Below, in pieces: positions 1 to 8,235 of a stretch of DNA of 64,000 nucleotides. Source of the DNA: Rhizobium sp. AC27/96 (lineage in GTDB: Bacteria > Pseudomonadota > Alphaproteobacteria > Rhizobiales > Rhizobiaceae); the NCBI RefSeq assembly GCF_001692325.1, contig NZ_LXKN01000026.1, positions 1-64,000 of the forward strand. Reading direction: 5' to 3'. Position 1 is the first letter of the stretch; every line of letters starts with the position of its first letter. The notes under the pieces were generated by a model that was not told the DNA's origin, did no database searches, and saw only the letters and a program-made list of their open reading frames with translations. The translations under genes and the position numbers were made by a program.

Positions 1-85
1 CCTTAACATCCGCCGCACGCGCTCCAGCCGCTGCACCGGCAACCGCCAGCGCTACCAGAGCACTCGTCGTCATCAGTCTACGCAT
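1..85 (-). CDS. ABC transporter solute-binding protein, N-terminal fragment (cut by window edge)
   Basis: Only the first 28 codons are in the window. The start ATG is at 85-83, preceded by a strong GGAGG with about 6 nt spacing. The peptide starts MRRLMTTSALVALAVAGAAA and continues to an AxA-type cleavage site (ARAAD), a typical Sec signal peptide, so the product is exported. It lies 86 bp downstream of the aldehyde dehydrogenase on the same strand, so it is probably the next gene of the LacI-controlled operon. A solute-binding protein is the usual product in this position, but the class is an inference from the signal peptide and context only. Confidence 0.5.
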   Translation of the reverse strand, partial: MRRLMTTSALVALAVAGAAAGARAADVK

Positions 86-171
86 GGTCTTCCTCCCAAA
101 TTTAAGCTTCAGATGCGGGATCTATTTCCCGCACCCACTCCCCGCCCTCCTCAGGCGTAGTGTTTTGCCGG

Positions 172-1692
172 CTAGGCCAGTCTGTCTTTTCGCGGCATCC
201 ACCAATTGGTCCTGCCGCCGATATGCATGTTGAGCGTCTTGGTCTCGGTATAGTCTTCGACCGCGTGGCGGCCGAGTTCGCGGCCGAGGCCCGATTGCTT
301 GTAGCCGCCAAAGGGAAGCTCGGACGCGCCGTCCATGAAGGTGTTCATCCATACCGTTCCGGCCCTGACCTTCCTGCCGATCGTCAGGCAAGTATCGAAG
401 TCGCGGCTCCAGACGCCGGCCGAAAGCCCGTAGTCGATCGAGTTCGCGATCTCGATTGCTTCGGCCGTGGTCTCGAATGTCAGAACGGACAGTACCGGTC
501 CGAAAACCTCCTCGCGCGCCACGGCCATCCCCGGGGTCACTGCATCGAGGATCGTCGGGGCCATGAACTGGCCCATTCCGAAATCAAGTATCTCGCCGCC
601 GTGGGCGACCCTTGCGCCGCTATCCCTGGCGCCGGCAAGATAGCCGGCGATCTTTTCGAGGTGCTGCGGCGTGATGATCGCGCCGACCTGGGTTGTCGGG
701 TCCAGGGGATCGCCAACCTTCACGTTCTTTGCAAGCTCCGCGACGCGTTTGACGACATCCGATGCAATGCTCTTATGCAGGATCAGGCGCGAGCCGGCAT
801 TGCAGCATTCGCCGGCGTTGAAATAGGCGCCGAAGACGGCGGCATCGATGAAGGCGTCGAGATCGGCATCCGGAAAGACGATCTGCGGGTTCTTGCCGCC
901 GAGTTCCAGCGAGACCTTTTTCAGCGTCTGCGCTGCATTGGTCATCGTGAGTTTGCCGACGCCGGTCGAACCGGTAAACGACACCATGTCGACATCCGGA
1001 TGTGACGTCATGATGGCGCCGACTTCCGGCCCCGTCCCGGTGACGATGTTCACCACTCCATCGGGAACGCCTGCTTCCTGCAGGATTTCGCCAAGCACCA
1101 GTGTCGAGCCTGACGTCAGCTCGGAGGGTTTTACGACCGTCGTGCAGCCTGCCGCCAGCGCGAAAGGAAGCTTCTGGCCGACGATCAGGAATGGAAAGTT
1201 CCAGGGCGTGATGATCGAGACGACGCCGATCGCCTCGCGCAGGACCACACCGAGCGTGCCATCGCCAAGCGTATTGTAGCTTTCGCCGTGCAGGTCACGG
1301 GCAAGAGCGGCAGCATAGCGCCAGATGTCGACGGAACCGGCGATCTCGCCACGCACCTGGCTGATCGGCTTGCCGGCTTCGATGGCATCGAGATAGGCGA
1401 GTTCCTCGGAGCGAGCGGCGATCAGGTCTGCGGCTTTCAGCAGCGCCGCCGAACGCTCGGACGCCGTCATCCTCGGCCAGGGGCCGTTGTCGAACGCCTT
1501 ACGGGCAGCGGTAATGGCGCGCTCAGCATCCGCCTTCGACCCTGTGGGGTAGCGGCTAACAACCACGCCGTGGCTGGGAGCAATGCGCTCGATCGGATTG
1601 GATGCACCTGCCTCCCACTTGCCGTCGATCAGCATGTTGAAGTCACGAACCTTGTGGTCGCCGAGAGCCTTGGGCGCGATCAGAACCGTCAT
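172..1692 (-). CDS. NAD(P)-dependent aldehyde dehydrogenase
   Basis: 506-residue ALDH superfamily enzyme that oxidises an aldehyde to the acid with NAD(P)+ in the cytoplasm. Visible family motifs are the ITPWNFPF segment, the FTGSTGVGK cofactor loop, LELGGKNPQIVF with the general-base Glu, and FNAGECCNAGSR holding the catalytic Cys. It is closest in style to betaine/aminobutyraldehyde dehydrogenases, but the substrate cannot be read from sequence. The start at 1692 was chosen because AAGGAG sits 7 nt upstream; an ATG two codons earlier is too close to it. The ATG overlaps the stop of the enoyl-CoA hydratase (TAATG), indicating translational coupling. The frame stays open upstream into the hydratase gene, which is a shadow and not a fusion. 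Confidence 0.9.
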   Translation of the reverse strand: MTVLIAPKALGDHKVRDFNMLIDGKWEAGASNPIERIAPSHGVVVSRYPTGSKADAERAITAARKAFDNGPWPRMTASERSAALLKAADLIAARSEELAYLDAIEAGKPISQVRGEIAGSVDIWRYAAALARDLHGESYNTLGDGTLGVVLREAIGVVSIITPWNFPFLIVGQKLPFALAAGCTTVVKPSELTSGSTLVLGEILQEAGVPDGVVNIVTGTGPEVGAIMTSHPDVDMVSFTGSTGVGKLTMTNAAQTLKKVSLELGGKNPQIVFPDADLDAFIDAAVFGAYFNAGECCNAGSRLILHKSIASDVVKRVAELAKNVKVGDPLDPTTQVGAIITPQHLEKIAGYLAGARDSGARVAHGGEILDFGMGQFMAPTILDAVTPGMAVAREEVFGPVLSVLTFETTAEAIEIANSIDYGLSAGVWSRDFDTCLTIGRKVRAGTVWMNTFMDGASELPFGGYKQSGLGRELGRHAVEDYTETKTLNMHIGGRTNWWMPRKDRLA

Positions 1693-2471
1693 TACCATTC
1701 TCCTTTGAACTGTGCCGGGCGCTTTTCGCTGAATGAAGCGACGCCCTCTTTGAGATCGCCGGTCTTCGCGACGAGGATCGAACCGAGCGCCTCGACGGCC
1801 GTGCCGTTGTCCTCGCCGTTCGCTGAGGCGATCATCAACTTGACGACTTCGAGAGCGGCCGGACCCCGCGACGCGATGCGGGCCGCATAATCCTTGGCCG
1901 CGGCCACCGCGTTGCCGGTTGTCGTCACCGCATCGACAATGCCGAGCGATCTTGCCTCCTCGGCCGTGAAAATCTCGCCGCCAAGCGCCATGCGCCGCAC
2001 CACTTGGGCGCCGAAGCGTTTGACGAGGCGCTGGGTCCCCGACCAGCCCGGGACCATGCCCAGACCAGTCTCCGGAAGCCCGATCTTGATCTGCTCTTCG
2101 GCGATGCGGATATCGGCGACACCGGCAAGCTCCAGGCCGCCGCCGAGCGCATGGCCGTTCAGGGCGGCAATCATGGGAACGCGGAGCGTGGCGAGCCTTT
2201 CGAAGATGCGATGTCCATGCCGAACCCAGGCGTGACCGAATTCTTCCGGCCGCATGCCGCCCCAAGCCTTGATATCGCCGCCTGCCGAAAAGCCCTTGCC
2301 CTCGCCGGTGAGGATCGCCACGCGCACCTCTGCGGTCGCCTCGACCTCGTCGGCTGCATCGGCGAGCGCCTTGAGCATGTCCAGATCAAGCGCATTAAGC
2401 TTCTCAGGGCGGCAGACCTTCATGATGGCGACGTGCCCTTCGATGTCGATCGTTACCGTGCCGCTAGCCAT
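1692..2471 (-). CDS. Enoyl-CoA hydratase/isomerase family protein
   Basis: 259-residue crotonase-fold protein. It shows the CoA-binding/oxyanion segment FSAGGDIKAWGG and the second oxyanion helix NGHALGGGLELAGVADIRIA, with GLPETGLGMVPGWSGTQRL downstream, a pattern typical of hydratases. It probably hydrates an enoyl-CoA in a short-chain or amino-acid-derived acid pathway. The start ATG at 2471 gives MASGTVTIDIEGHVAIMKVCRPEKLNAL, the normal crotonase N-terminus; the longer upstream frame runs into the CoA-transferase gene. It overlaps the CoA-transferase 3' end by 8 bp and the aldehyde dehydrogenase by 1 bp, so all three are made from one message. Confidence 0.9.
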   Translation of the reverse strand: MASGTVTIDIEGHVAIMKVCRPEKLNALDLDMLKALADAADEVEATAEVRVAILTGEGKGFSAGGDIKAWGGMRPEEFGHAWVRHGHRIFERLATLRVPMIAALNGHALGGGLELAGVADIRIAEEQIKIGLPETGLGMVPGWSGTQRLVKRFGAQVVRRMALGGEIFTAEEARSLGIVDAVTTTGNAVAAAKDYAARIASRGPAALEVVKLMIASANGEDNGTAVEALGSILVAKTGDLKEGVASFSEKRPAQFKGEW

Positions 2472-4077
2472 GGAACGTGCCCTCCAGGGTGCGAGCGCTC
2501 TTCTGCGGCAGGGACAGGTTGATCTTGGCCTCGCCGAAGAGTCCCGCATCCATGATCTTGAGATCGTCTGCAACGATGAGCGGGAATTCGGACTGGTCGA
2601 GAATATCGGTCTGCAGGTCGACGCCTGGCGCAATCTCTGTGAGAACGATGCCTTGCGGCGTCAGCTTCATCACGCATCGTTCAGTGACGTAGGTGATGTC
2701 CTGCCCCTGCTCGATTGCGCGTTTGCCCGAGAAGGTGACGTGTTCGACCTCGTTGACGAGCTTCTTCAGCTTGCCTTCCTTCTCGATCACCAGCCTGCCA
2801 TCGGCGATCGCGAGTTTTGCGCCGGCATTGAACATGCCGGAGAAGACGATCTTTCTGGCTCGCGCCGTGATGTCGACGAAGCCGCCGGCGCCGGCGGTGA
2901 CATGCGGTCGGAACGACAGCTTGGAAACGTTCACCGATCCATCCCTGCCGATCTCGAGGAAGGAGAGTAGCGAGGCATCAAAGCCCGCACCCTGAAAATA
3001 GGTGAACTGATAGGGCGACGGCATATAGGCATCGGCATTCGAGGCGCAGCCAAAGGCAAAGTCGAGCAGCGGGACGCCGCCGACCGCTCCCTGCTCGATC
3101 ACCCAGGTGACCGCGCCGTGAAGCCCCTCTTCCAGCAGGATGCGCGGTACGTTTGCCGAGATGCCGAAGCCGAGATTGACGCAACTGCCAGCCTGCAGCT
3201 CCTGCGCCACGCGGCGCGCGATGACTTTCTGTATGTTGAATTCAGGAACCCGGAAGCTGTCGAGCGGCCGGAAGATTTCTCCCGAGATTGCAGGATCGTA
3301 GAGCGTCTGTGTCGTCTGCTTCTGATCGGGGTCGACGATCACATAGTCCACCAGCATGCCCGGCACGCGGACATCATGCGGCTTCAGCGAACCTTCCTTG
3401 GTGATCCGCTTGACCTGCGCAATGACGATGCCGCCATTGTTGCGCGCGGCGAGCGCCTGATCGAGGCCGCCGAGATAGGCGCCTTCATGCTCATAGGTGA
3501 GGTTGCCGCGCTCGTCCGCCGTCGTCGCACGCACGATCGTCACATTTGGGATGATGGACGGAAAAAACAGCCAATCATCGCCTTCGAAAGAGACGCGCTT
3601 GACGACAGGCTCCTTGGTGCCGAGTTCGTTCATGGCGCATCCCTGCCGCTCGGGATCGACGAATGTATCGATGCCGACCTTCGTCAACACTCCCGGCCGT
3701 TTTGCTGCCGCCTCACGATGAATATCGAACATGATGCCGGAGGGAATATTATAGGCCGGGATCTCGTTGTCGGTGATCATCTGCCAAATAAGCGGGGGCT
3801 CGGCGCTGGATGGACCGGACGGATAGGAGCCGCCGATGATGCGCTTCAGCAGGCCTTTTTGGGCAATATGGTCGACACCCCTGATGCCGCTCATGTCTCC
3901 GGCCGCAATCGGATGAAGCGTCGTGATCTCGCGCGGATGACCGGTCGCCTCGAAACGCTCGCCGATTGCCTTCAGCATCAGATCGGGGCAGCCGAGGCCG
4001 CTTGAAGACGACACCGAAACGACGGCGCCATCCGGAATGAGAGCTGCGGCTTCTGCCGGGGTGATGTGCTTGCTCAT
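2464..4077 (-). CDS. Acyl-CoA:acetate CoA-transferase (YdiF/propionate CoA-transferase type)
   Basis: 537-residue single-chain CoA-transferase carrying alpha and beta halves, the usual length for the YdiF/Pct family. It moves CoA between an acyl-CoA and a free acid. The alpha half begins ITPAEAAALIPDGAVVSVSSSSGLGCPD. The beta half has VTWVIEQGAVGGVPLLDFAFG, where the Glu of EQGAVGG is the expected catalytic residue. The start is ambiguous: ATG at 4077 is used here, but an in-frame TTG at 4083 sits at better spacing (6 nt) from AGGA. It lies 59 bp downstream of the LacI-type regulator stop and is the first catabolic gene; with the hydratase and aldehyde dehydrogenase it suggests activation and oxidation of a short carboxylic acid. 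Confidence 0.88.
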   Translation of the reverse strand: MSKHITPAEAAALIPDGAVVSVSSSSGLGCPDLMLKAIGERFEATGHPREITTLHPIAAGDMSGIRGVDHIAQKGLLKRIIGGSYPSGPSSAEPPLIWQMITDNEIPAYNIPSGIMFDIHREAAAKRPGVLTKVGIDTFVDPERQGCAMNELGTKEPVVKRVSFEGDDWLFFPSIIPNVTIVRATTADERGNLTYEHEGAYLGGLDQALAARNNGGIVIAQVKRITKEGSLKPHDVRVPGMLVDYVIVDPDQKQTTQTLYDPAISGEIFRPLDSFRVPEFNIQKVIARRVAQELQAGSCVNLGFGISANVPRILLEEGLHGAVTWVIEQGAVGGVPLLDFAFGCASNADAYMPSPYQFTYFQGAGFDASLLSFLEIGRDGSVNVSKLSFRPHVTAGAGGFVDITARARKIVFSGMFNAGAKLAIADGRLVIEKEGKLKKLVNEVEHVTFSGKRAIEQGQDITYVTERCVMKLTPQGIVLTEIAPGVDLQTDILDQSEFPLIVADDLKIMDAGLFGEAKINLSLPQKSARTLEGTFHG

Positions 4078-4136
4078 GTTCAATTAAAGTCCTGTTTCAA
4101 CTTTGACGGCGGCGCCGATCAACCCCCAACGCATCG

Positions 4137-5186
4137 TCATGCGTGTCTCCTACCGATCGCGTCGCCGCTGCCGGTCCCACAGCTCTCACGCACGACGAGC
4201 CGGACGGACGAGACAATCGCCTCGGCCTCCACTTTGCCGGCATTGATCTGCTTCAAGAGCAGTTGCGCGGCCCTCCGCCCCATCCCCTGCGGATCCACCG
4301 AAATCGTCGTCAAAGCCGGGACGGCGGTCTTTGCCTCGATGACATCATCGAAACCGATCACGGCAAAGTCACGCCCCGGCTCGAGCCGGTTGGCTCGAAG
4401 CCCATCGCAAACCCCAAAGGCAACCGCGTCGTTGAAACAGACGGCTGCTGTCGGCTTCACTTCGATTGCCAGGGCTCGGTTGATGGCTTCAGCTCCCCCT
4501 GCCCTTGAGGGCGCTGAGGGGATGATGAGGTTCTCATCGTGTTCCAGATGGCAGGCGGCCATGGCGGCACGATATCCGTCGAGGCGTTCGTCGAAGACCG
4601 CGGTGTCGCCAAAGCCGCCAAGGAAGGCGATGCGGCGATGACCCAGAGATGCCAGATGCTGCACGCCGGCGAATATGCCCTCGCGATTGTCCGACACGAT
4701 CGATGAAACCTTTGCGCCCTGCACATTGCGCACGGCCACCACGACGGGAATGCCGGCAGCCACCACGGGCTTCAGGTCGGCGGCTTCGGTTGCGCGGGCA
4801 GGTGACAGGATAAGGCCCGAGATTCCATGCTCGCGCATGGATGCGATAACTTCCTGCTGCCGATCGAGACTTTCGCTCGTGTTTGACAGAAACTGGACGA
4901 AGCCCGCTGATTGCACGACCATATCAACGCCAACCGCAAGCTCGGCAAAGAAGCTGTTTGTGAGGTCGTTGACGACAACGCCAATAATTTTTGACTTGGA
5001 GCCGGACTGCCTGAGGTTGGCCGCGCCACGATTGTAGACGTAGCCCAGCTCCCGCATCACCACATTGACCTTTGCCCGGGTTGCCTCGTTTACCAGTGGT
5101 GACCCTTGGAGGACGAGGGAAACTGTCGACTTCGAAACGCCGGCCGCTTTCGCGATATCGACGACGGTAACCCGCCCTTTTGTCAT
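4137..5186 (-). CDS. LacI-family transcriptional regulator
   Basis: 349 residues. The N-terminal LacI HTH reads VTVVDIAKAAGVSKSTVSLVLQGSPLVNEATRAKV, with the hinge helix YNRGAANLRQS, followed by a periplasmic-binding-protein-like effector domain (IIGVVVNDLTNSFFAELAVGVD to the C-terminus). The start at 5186 follows a very G-rich Shine-Dalgarno (AGGGGGG). It is the first gene of the minus-strand catabolic operon, and a perfect 14-bp palindrome of LacI-operator type lies 38 bp upstream of its start. It therefore most likely represses itself and the whole operon until the substrate or an intermediate is present. The effector cannot be predicted. Confidence 0.93.
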   Translation of the reverse strand: MTKGRVTVVDIAKAAGVSKSTVSLVLQGSPLVNEATRAKVNVVMRELGYVYNRGAANLRQSGSKSKIIGVVVNDLTNSFFAELAVGVDMVVQSAGFVQFLSNTSESLDRQQEVIASMREHGISGLILSPARATEAADLKPVVAAGIPVVVAVRNVQGAKVSSIVSDNREGIFAGVQHLASLGHRRIAFLGGFGDTAVFDERLDGYRAAMAACHLEHDENLIIPSAPSRAGGAEAINRALAIEVKPTAAVCFNDAVAFGVCDGLRANRLEPGRDFAVIGFDDVIEAKTAVPALTTISVDPQGMGRRAAQLLLKQINAGKVEAEAIVSSVRLVVRESCGTGSGDAIGRRHA

Positions 5187-5223
5187 GATATCCCCCCTGA
5201 CCACGTTGCTTGCATGCAATAAA

Positions 5224-5237
5224 TTGGAACGTTCCAA
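5224..5237. promoter_or_regulatory. LacI-type operator O1 (perfect palindrome)
   Basis: TTGGAACGTTCCAA is a perfect 14-bp palindrome with a central CpG, the signature of LacI/GalR-family operators. It lies just upstream of the lacI-type start at 5186, where the operon promoter should be. Binding by the adjacent regulator is inferred. Confidence 0.7.
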
Positions 5238-5393
5238 ATATGTCAAGAAGCAATTTTGAGGAGGAACCTAACGGAGTTTGGTGGATTGCGAGGCTTTGCG
5301 ACGAGATATGATTGTATTTAATGGGTTAATTTTAAATCCGCCGAGGTGCTTTTAGATGTGAATTAAGTGAACCGGCTGGTAAAAGGTGGGAAA

Positions 5394-5407
5394 TTAGAAC
5401 GATCCAA
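5394..5407. promoter_or_regulatory. Second LacI-type operator (imperfect)
   Basis: TTAGAACGATCCAA matches the perfect palindrome at 5224-5237 at 12 of 14 positions and keeps the central CG. The two sites are 170 bp apart centre to centre, close to 16 helical turns, which would allow repressor looping. Assignment is by similarity only. Confidence 0.5.
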
Positions 5408-5779
5408 ATTCTCGTCATATGCAATGCGATCTTATGCAGGATCATTGCGGGTTGGGTGCTGTTGGCTTTGCAGGGCGCACTTTCGGGTCGCAGGAATGGG
5501 CGCAGTGATTCTCTCGATGGAATGTTCGCAGAGCGCTTCAACCCGGCGGTTGTAGCGCTGTGGCGCGGTCAAAGGTGTGGGTAAGTGTAACCGGCCGCCG
5601 TTTGACGTTGGCGAGAAAAGCAAGGAAATCTCGTATGTTAGGCTCGCTTTGCGGGATTCCGTGCTTCGCCGCTTTAATCGGCTGTTAACCCTTATTCTCT
5701 GGACGGCCCAGCAGAATCATGGTCTATCCTTTGGCGGGCAATGGTCGGCAAACCGGGAATCGGCCGCCAAGAGGGATAG
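5408..5779. other. Upstream region of repABC
   Basis: 372 bp without a supportable gene, between the LacI operator region and repA. It should contain the repA promoter. No perfect copy of the repABC centromere consensus GTT-N4-GC-N4-AAC was found here. Short frames in this stretch lack ribosome-binding sites and coding character. Confidence 0.5.
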
Positions 5780-7003
5780 ATGGCGATAGCAAGGCACGCA
5801 CAGACGACAGTTCCGTCCAGGGAAGATGCAGGCGGCAAGATAGCACGCCATGCAGGCTTGCTGTCGAGTCAGCTCCAGCAGCTTCGAACCCGCATGTACC
5901 CGCCGAAGTCGGAAAAGATACTGCGACAGTTCCTGACGAATGAAGTGTCCAAGCTGACATCGATCCCGGATTCGACCTTGAAGCTGATGTCCAGCGAGGG
6001 TCGTGGACCCAATCCCAGCCGGCTGGAAAACAATCATCGCGTCTATACGCTTGCCCAGGTCAATGAACTGCGGGAGCTGTTTGCAAAGCAGAAGCCTGCG
6101 GAGGCACTTCGCTTTCTGCCCCGGCGTCGGCCGGGTGAACACCTGCAGGTGCTGGCAATTGCCAATTTCAAGGGCGGCAGTGCCAAGACGACAACGTCGG
6201 TTCATCTTGCGCATTATCTCGCCCTGCATGGTTACCGGGTTCTGGCTCTCGACCTTGATCCCCAGGCATCGCTGTCCGCCATGTTCGGCGCTCAGCCGGA
6301 GGTGGATGTCGGCGCCAACGAGACCATCTATGCGGCGCTGCGCTACGACGAGGCCGAGCGGCGCCCCATTCGCGACATTATCCGCAAGACCTATTTTGAC
6401 GGCGTCGACCTCATTCCGGGCAACCTTGAGGTCATGGAATATGAGCATGAGACCCCCCGGGTTCTGGCCAACAGGTCGGGATCTGGCGCGATCTTTTTCG
6501 AGCGGCTCAAACTTGCGCTTGCCGAGGTCGAGGCCGATTACGACATCGTCATTCTGGACACGCCGCCTTCGCTTGGCTTTCTGACGCTCAGCGCCATCTA
6601 TGCTGCGACAAGCATGATCATCACCGTTCACCCGGCGATGCTCGACGTCGCATCGATGAGCCAGTTTCTTCTGATGATGGGCGATTTGATCAGCGTTCTC
6701 AACGAGAGCGGTGCCCAGCTCGATCAGGATTTCATCCGGTATCTGGTCACACGCCACGATCCGAATGATGGCCCGCAGTCGCAGGTGGTTGCGATGCTGC
6801 GTCATCTGTTTGGCTCGGACGTTCTGTTGCCGACCGCTATAGAGAGCACGGCAGTTGAGGCCGCTGGTCTCGCCAAGCGTTCCGTCTATGAGCTCGATGT
6901 GGGGCAGATCGGCCGCGATACGCACAAGCGCGCGCGCGAGGCCGTCGACGCGGTCAACGAAGCCATCGTGCAACTGATCAACTCAAGTTGGGGGCGTGAA
7001 TGA
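5780..7003 (+). CDS. repA: Plasmid partitioning ATPase RepA (ParA family)
   Basis: 407 residues, the normal RepA length. A helical N-terminal DNA-binding region (about 1-110) precedes the deviant Walker A motif FKGGSAKTTTS near residue 130, the A' motif DLDPQAS and Walker B DYDIVILDTPPSLG. RepA segregates plasmid copies with RepB and, with ADP or ATP, represses the repABC promoter. The start at 5780 follows GAGGG with 5-6 nt spacing. It overlaps repB by 4 bp (ATGA). Together with repB and repC it defines a repABC replicon, the usual replication/partition module of large rhizobial plasmids and chromids. Confidence 0.97.
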   Translation: MAIARHAQTTVPSREDAGGKIARHAGLLSSQLQQLRTRMYPPKSEKILRQFLTNEVSKLTSIPDSTLKLMSSEGRGPNPSRLENNHRVYTLAQVNELRELFAKQKPAEALRFLPRRRPGEHLQVLAIANFKGGSAKTTTSVHLAHYLALHGYRVLALDLDPQASLSAMFGAQPEVDVGANETIYAALRYDEAERRPIRDIIRKTYFDGVDLIPGNLEVMEYEHETPRVLANRSGSGAIFFERLKLALAEVEADYDIVILDTPPSLGFLTLSAIYAATSMIITVHPAMLDVASMSQFLLMMGDLISVLNESGAQLDQDFIRYLVTRHDPNDGPQSQVVAMLRHLFGSDVLLPTAIESTAVEAAGLAKRSVYELDVGQIGRDTHKRAREAVDAVNEAIVQLINSSWGRE

Positions 7004-8037
7004 GCAAGTCACCTCGCAAATCGATTGTTGCCAGTTTCGGCCTGATTTCGGCTGAGCTGGAAAGCGACGACACTGCGGCCGCTCAGCCGGCGCCTGAGCC
7101 CTCCCCTGCCCAGCCGACACGCGTCGGCGCCGGCGTTATCGGCGCGGCTCACCGCGCCATTGGCGACATCCGCGCGGAACGGGATCGTTTGCGGGCAATT
7201 ATCGAATCAGGCGAAGGCTCGATCCATGATCTGGATCCCAAAACGATCGACCCTTCTCCCTATCCGGATCGCCTGCCGGATGATGACCCCCACGATTTCG
7301 AGAGATTCAAGCACTCGATCGAGACTGAAGGCCAGAAGATCCCGATCCAGGTTCGCCGGCATCCGACGGCAAGCGGCCGCTATCAGGTCGTCTATGGTCA
7401 TCGCCGTTGGCGCGCCGCTCTTGAACTCGGCCATACGGTCCGAGCGATTGAAGTCGAGATTTCCGATCTCGACCTGGTCGTGGCGCAGGGCATCGAGAAT
7501 GCCAGCCGACAGGACCTGACCTGGATTGAGCGCGTATTGTTCGCCTCGCGCATGGATGACGCCGGCATCAAGCCGCGCGATATCTATGCGGCGCTGTCGA
7601 TCGAACATTCGGAGCTCGCCCGCATGCGGGGCGTCTATCGGTCGATCCCGGCGGACGTGATCGAGGCGATCGGCCGCGCGCCGAAGATCGGCAGGCCGCG
7701 CTGGCTCGATCTGGCAAAGACGATTTCGACTGTGCCGGGCGCATTGGAGGCTGCACGTGGCGCCCTCTCGCGTGCCAATGCCGAGCCGGGATCGTCAAAC
7801 GATAGATTCCAGTACGCACTGCGCGCGGTCAAACCGAGTTCGGATCCCGGCGATACCGCGCCGACTACAATCGTCGACGCGTCGGGCACCAAGCTCGGTA
7901 CCTACACGACCTTGCCGAAAGAGGTGCGGATTTCCGCCGAGGGAGCGCTGGGCGTCGAGTTTATAAGATTTGTCGAAGGGGAATTGTCCGGCCTGGCTGA
8001 GCGCTTCTCCCGCCAACGAAATAGCAGCAAACCCTGA
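7000..8037 (+). CDS. repB: Plasmid partitioning protein RepB (ParB family)
   Basis: 345 residues. It shows a ParB N-terminal domain with the nucleotide-binding box QVVYGHRRWRAALELG, followed by a ParB helix-turn-helix region (GIKPRDIYAALSIEHSELARMRGVYRSIPADVIEAIG) and a C-terminal dimerisation part. It binds parS sites and works with RepA in partition and autoregulation. Its start overlaps the repA stop (ATGA), so translation is coupled. The parS site itself was not found next to the operon by the consensus used. Confidence 0.96.
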   Translation: MSKSPRKSIVASFGLISAELESDDTAAAQPAPEPSPAQPTRVGAGVIGAAHRAIGDIRAERDRLRAIIESGEGSIHDLDPKTIDPSPYPDRLPDDDPHDFERFKHSIETEGQKIPIQVRRHPTASGRYQVVYGHRRWRAALELGHTVRAIEVEISDLDLVVAQGIENASRQDLTWIERVLFASRMDDAGIKPRDIYAALSIEHSELARMRGVYRSIPADVIEAIGRAPKIGRPRWLDLAKTISTVPGALEAARGALSRANAEPGSSNDRFQYALRAVKPSSDPGDTAPTTIVDASGTKLGTYTTLPKEVRISAEGALGVEFIRFVEGELSGLAERFSRQRNSSKP

Positions 8038-8089
8038 TTGTCTTCTCAGGGTTTCAACTGATGTCAAACGAAAGGAAGCCTGGCAAAAG

Positions 8090-8141
8090 AAAAAAGGCCC
8101 CCTAAACGTTGCCGTCGTGGAAGCCTTCTCTTCAATGTAGC
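8090..8141 (-). ncRNA. repABC antisense RNA (ctRNA, incA)
   Basis: The repB-repC gap holds the classic minus-strand small RNA. The -35 TTGACT is at 8176-8171, followed by a 17-bp spacer and the -10 GATTCT at 8153-8148, so transcription should start near 8141. It ends in a terminator hairpin (AAGGCTTCC paired with GGGGGCCTT, two G-U pairs) followed by T6 at about 8095-8090. The RNA of roughly 50-60 nt is complementary to the repC leader and represses repC expression, setting copy number and incompatibility. Confidence 0.85.
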
Positions 8142-8235
8142 AACTGAAGAATCGCATTTCCACGAATCACAGTCAAGAGTCTTTGGCACCGTTTTTGGTG
8201 AGCAGATTTCTTTTGCCTTTTTTGGGGTGAGGGAA

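Noticed and set aside
172..2265. Apparent 697-residue fusion of hydratase and aldehyde dehydrogenase
   Set aside because: The first about 190 residues are the out-of-frame shadow of the hydratase gene. The real aldehyde dehydrogenase starts at 1692 with its own Shine-Dalgarno.
5201..5220. GTTGCTTGCATGCAAT as a parS centromere site
   Set aside because: It differs from the repABC parS consensus at the last base, occurs once, and its palindromic core is the short TTGCATGCAA. It lies in the lacI promoter and is not convincing.
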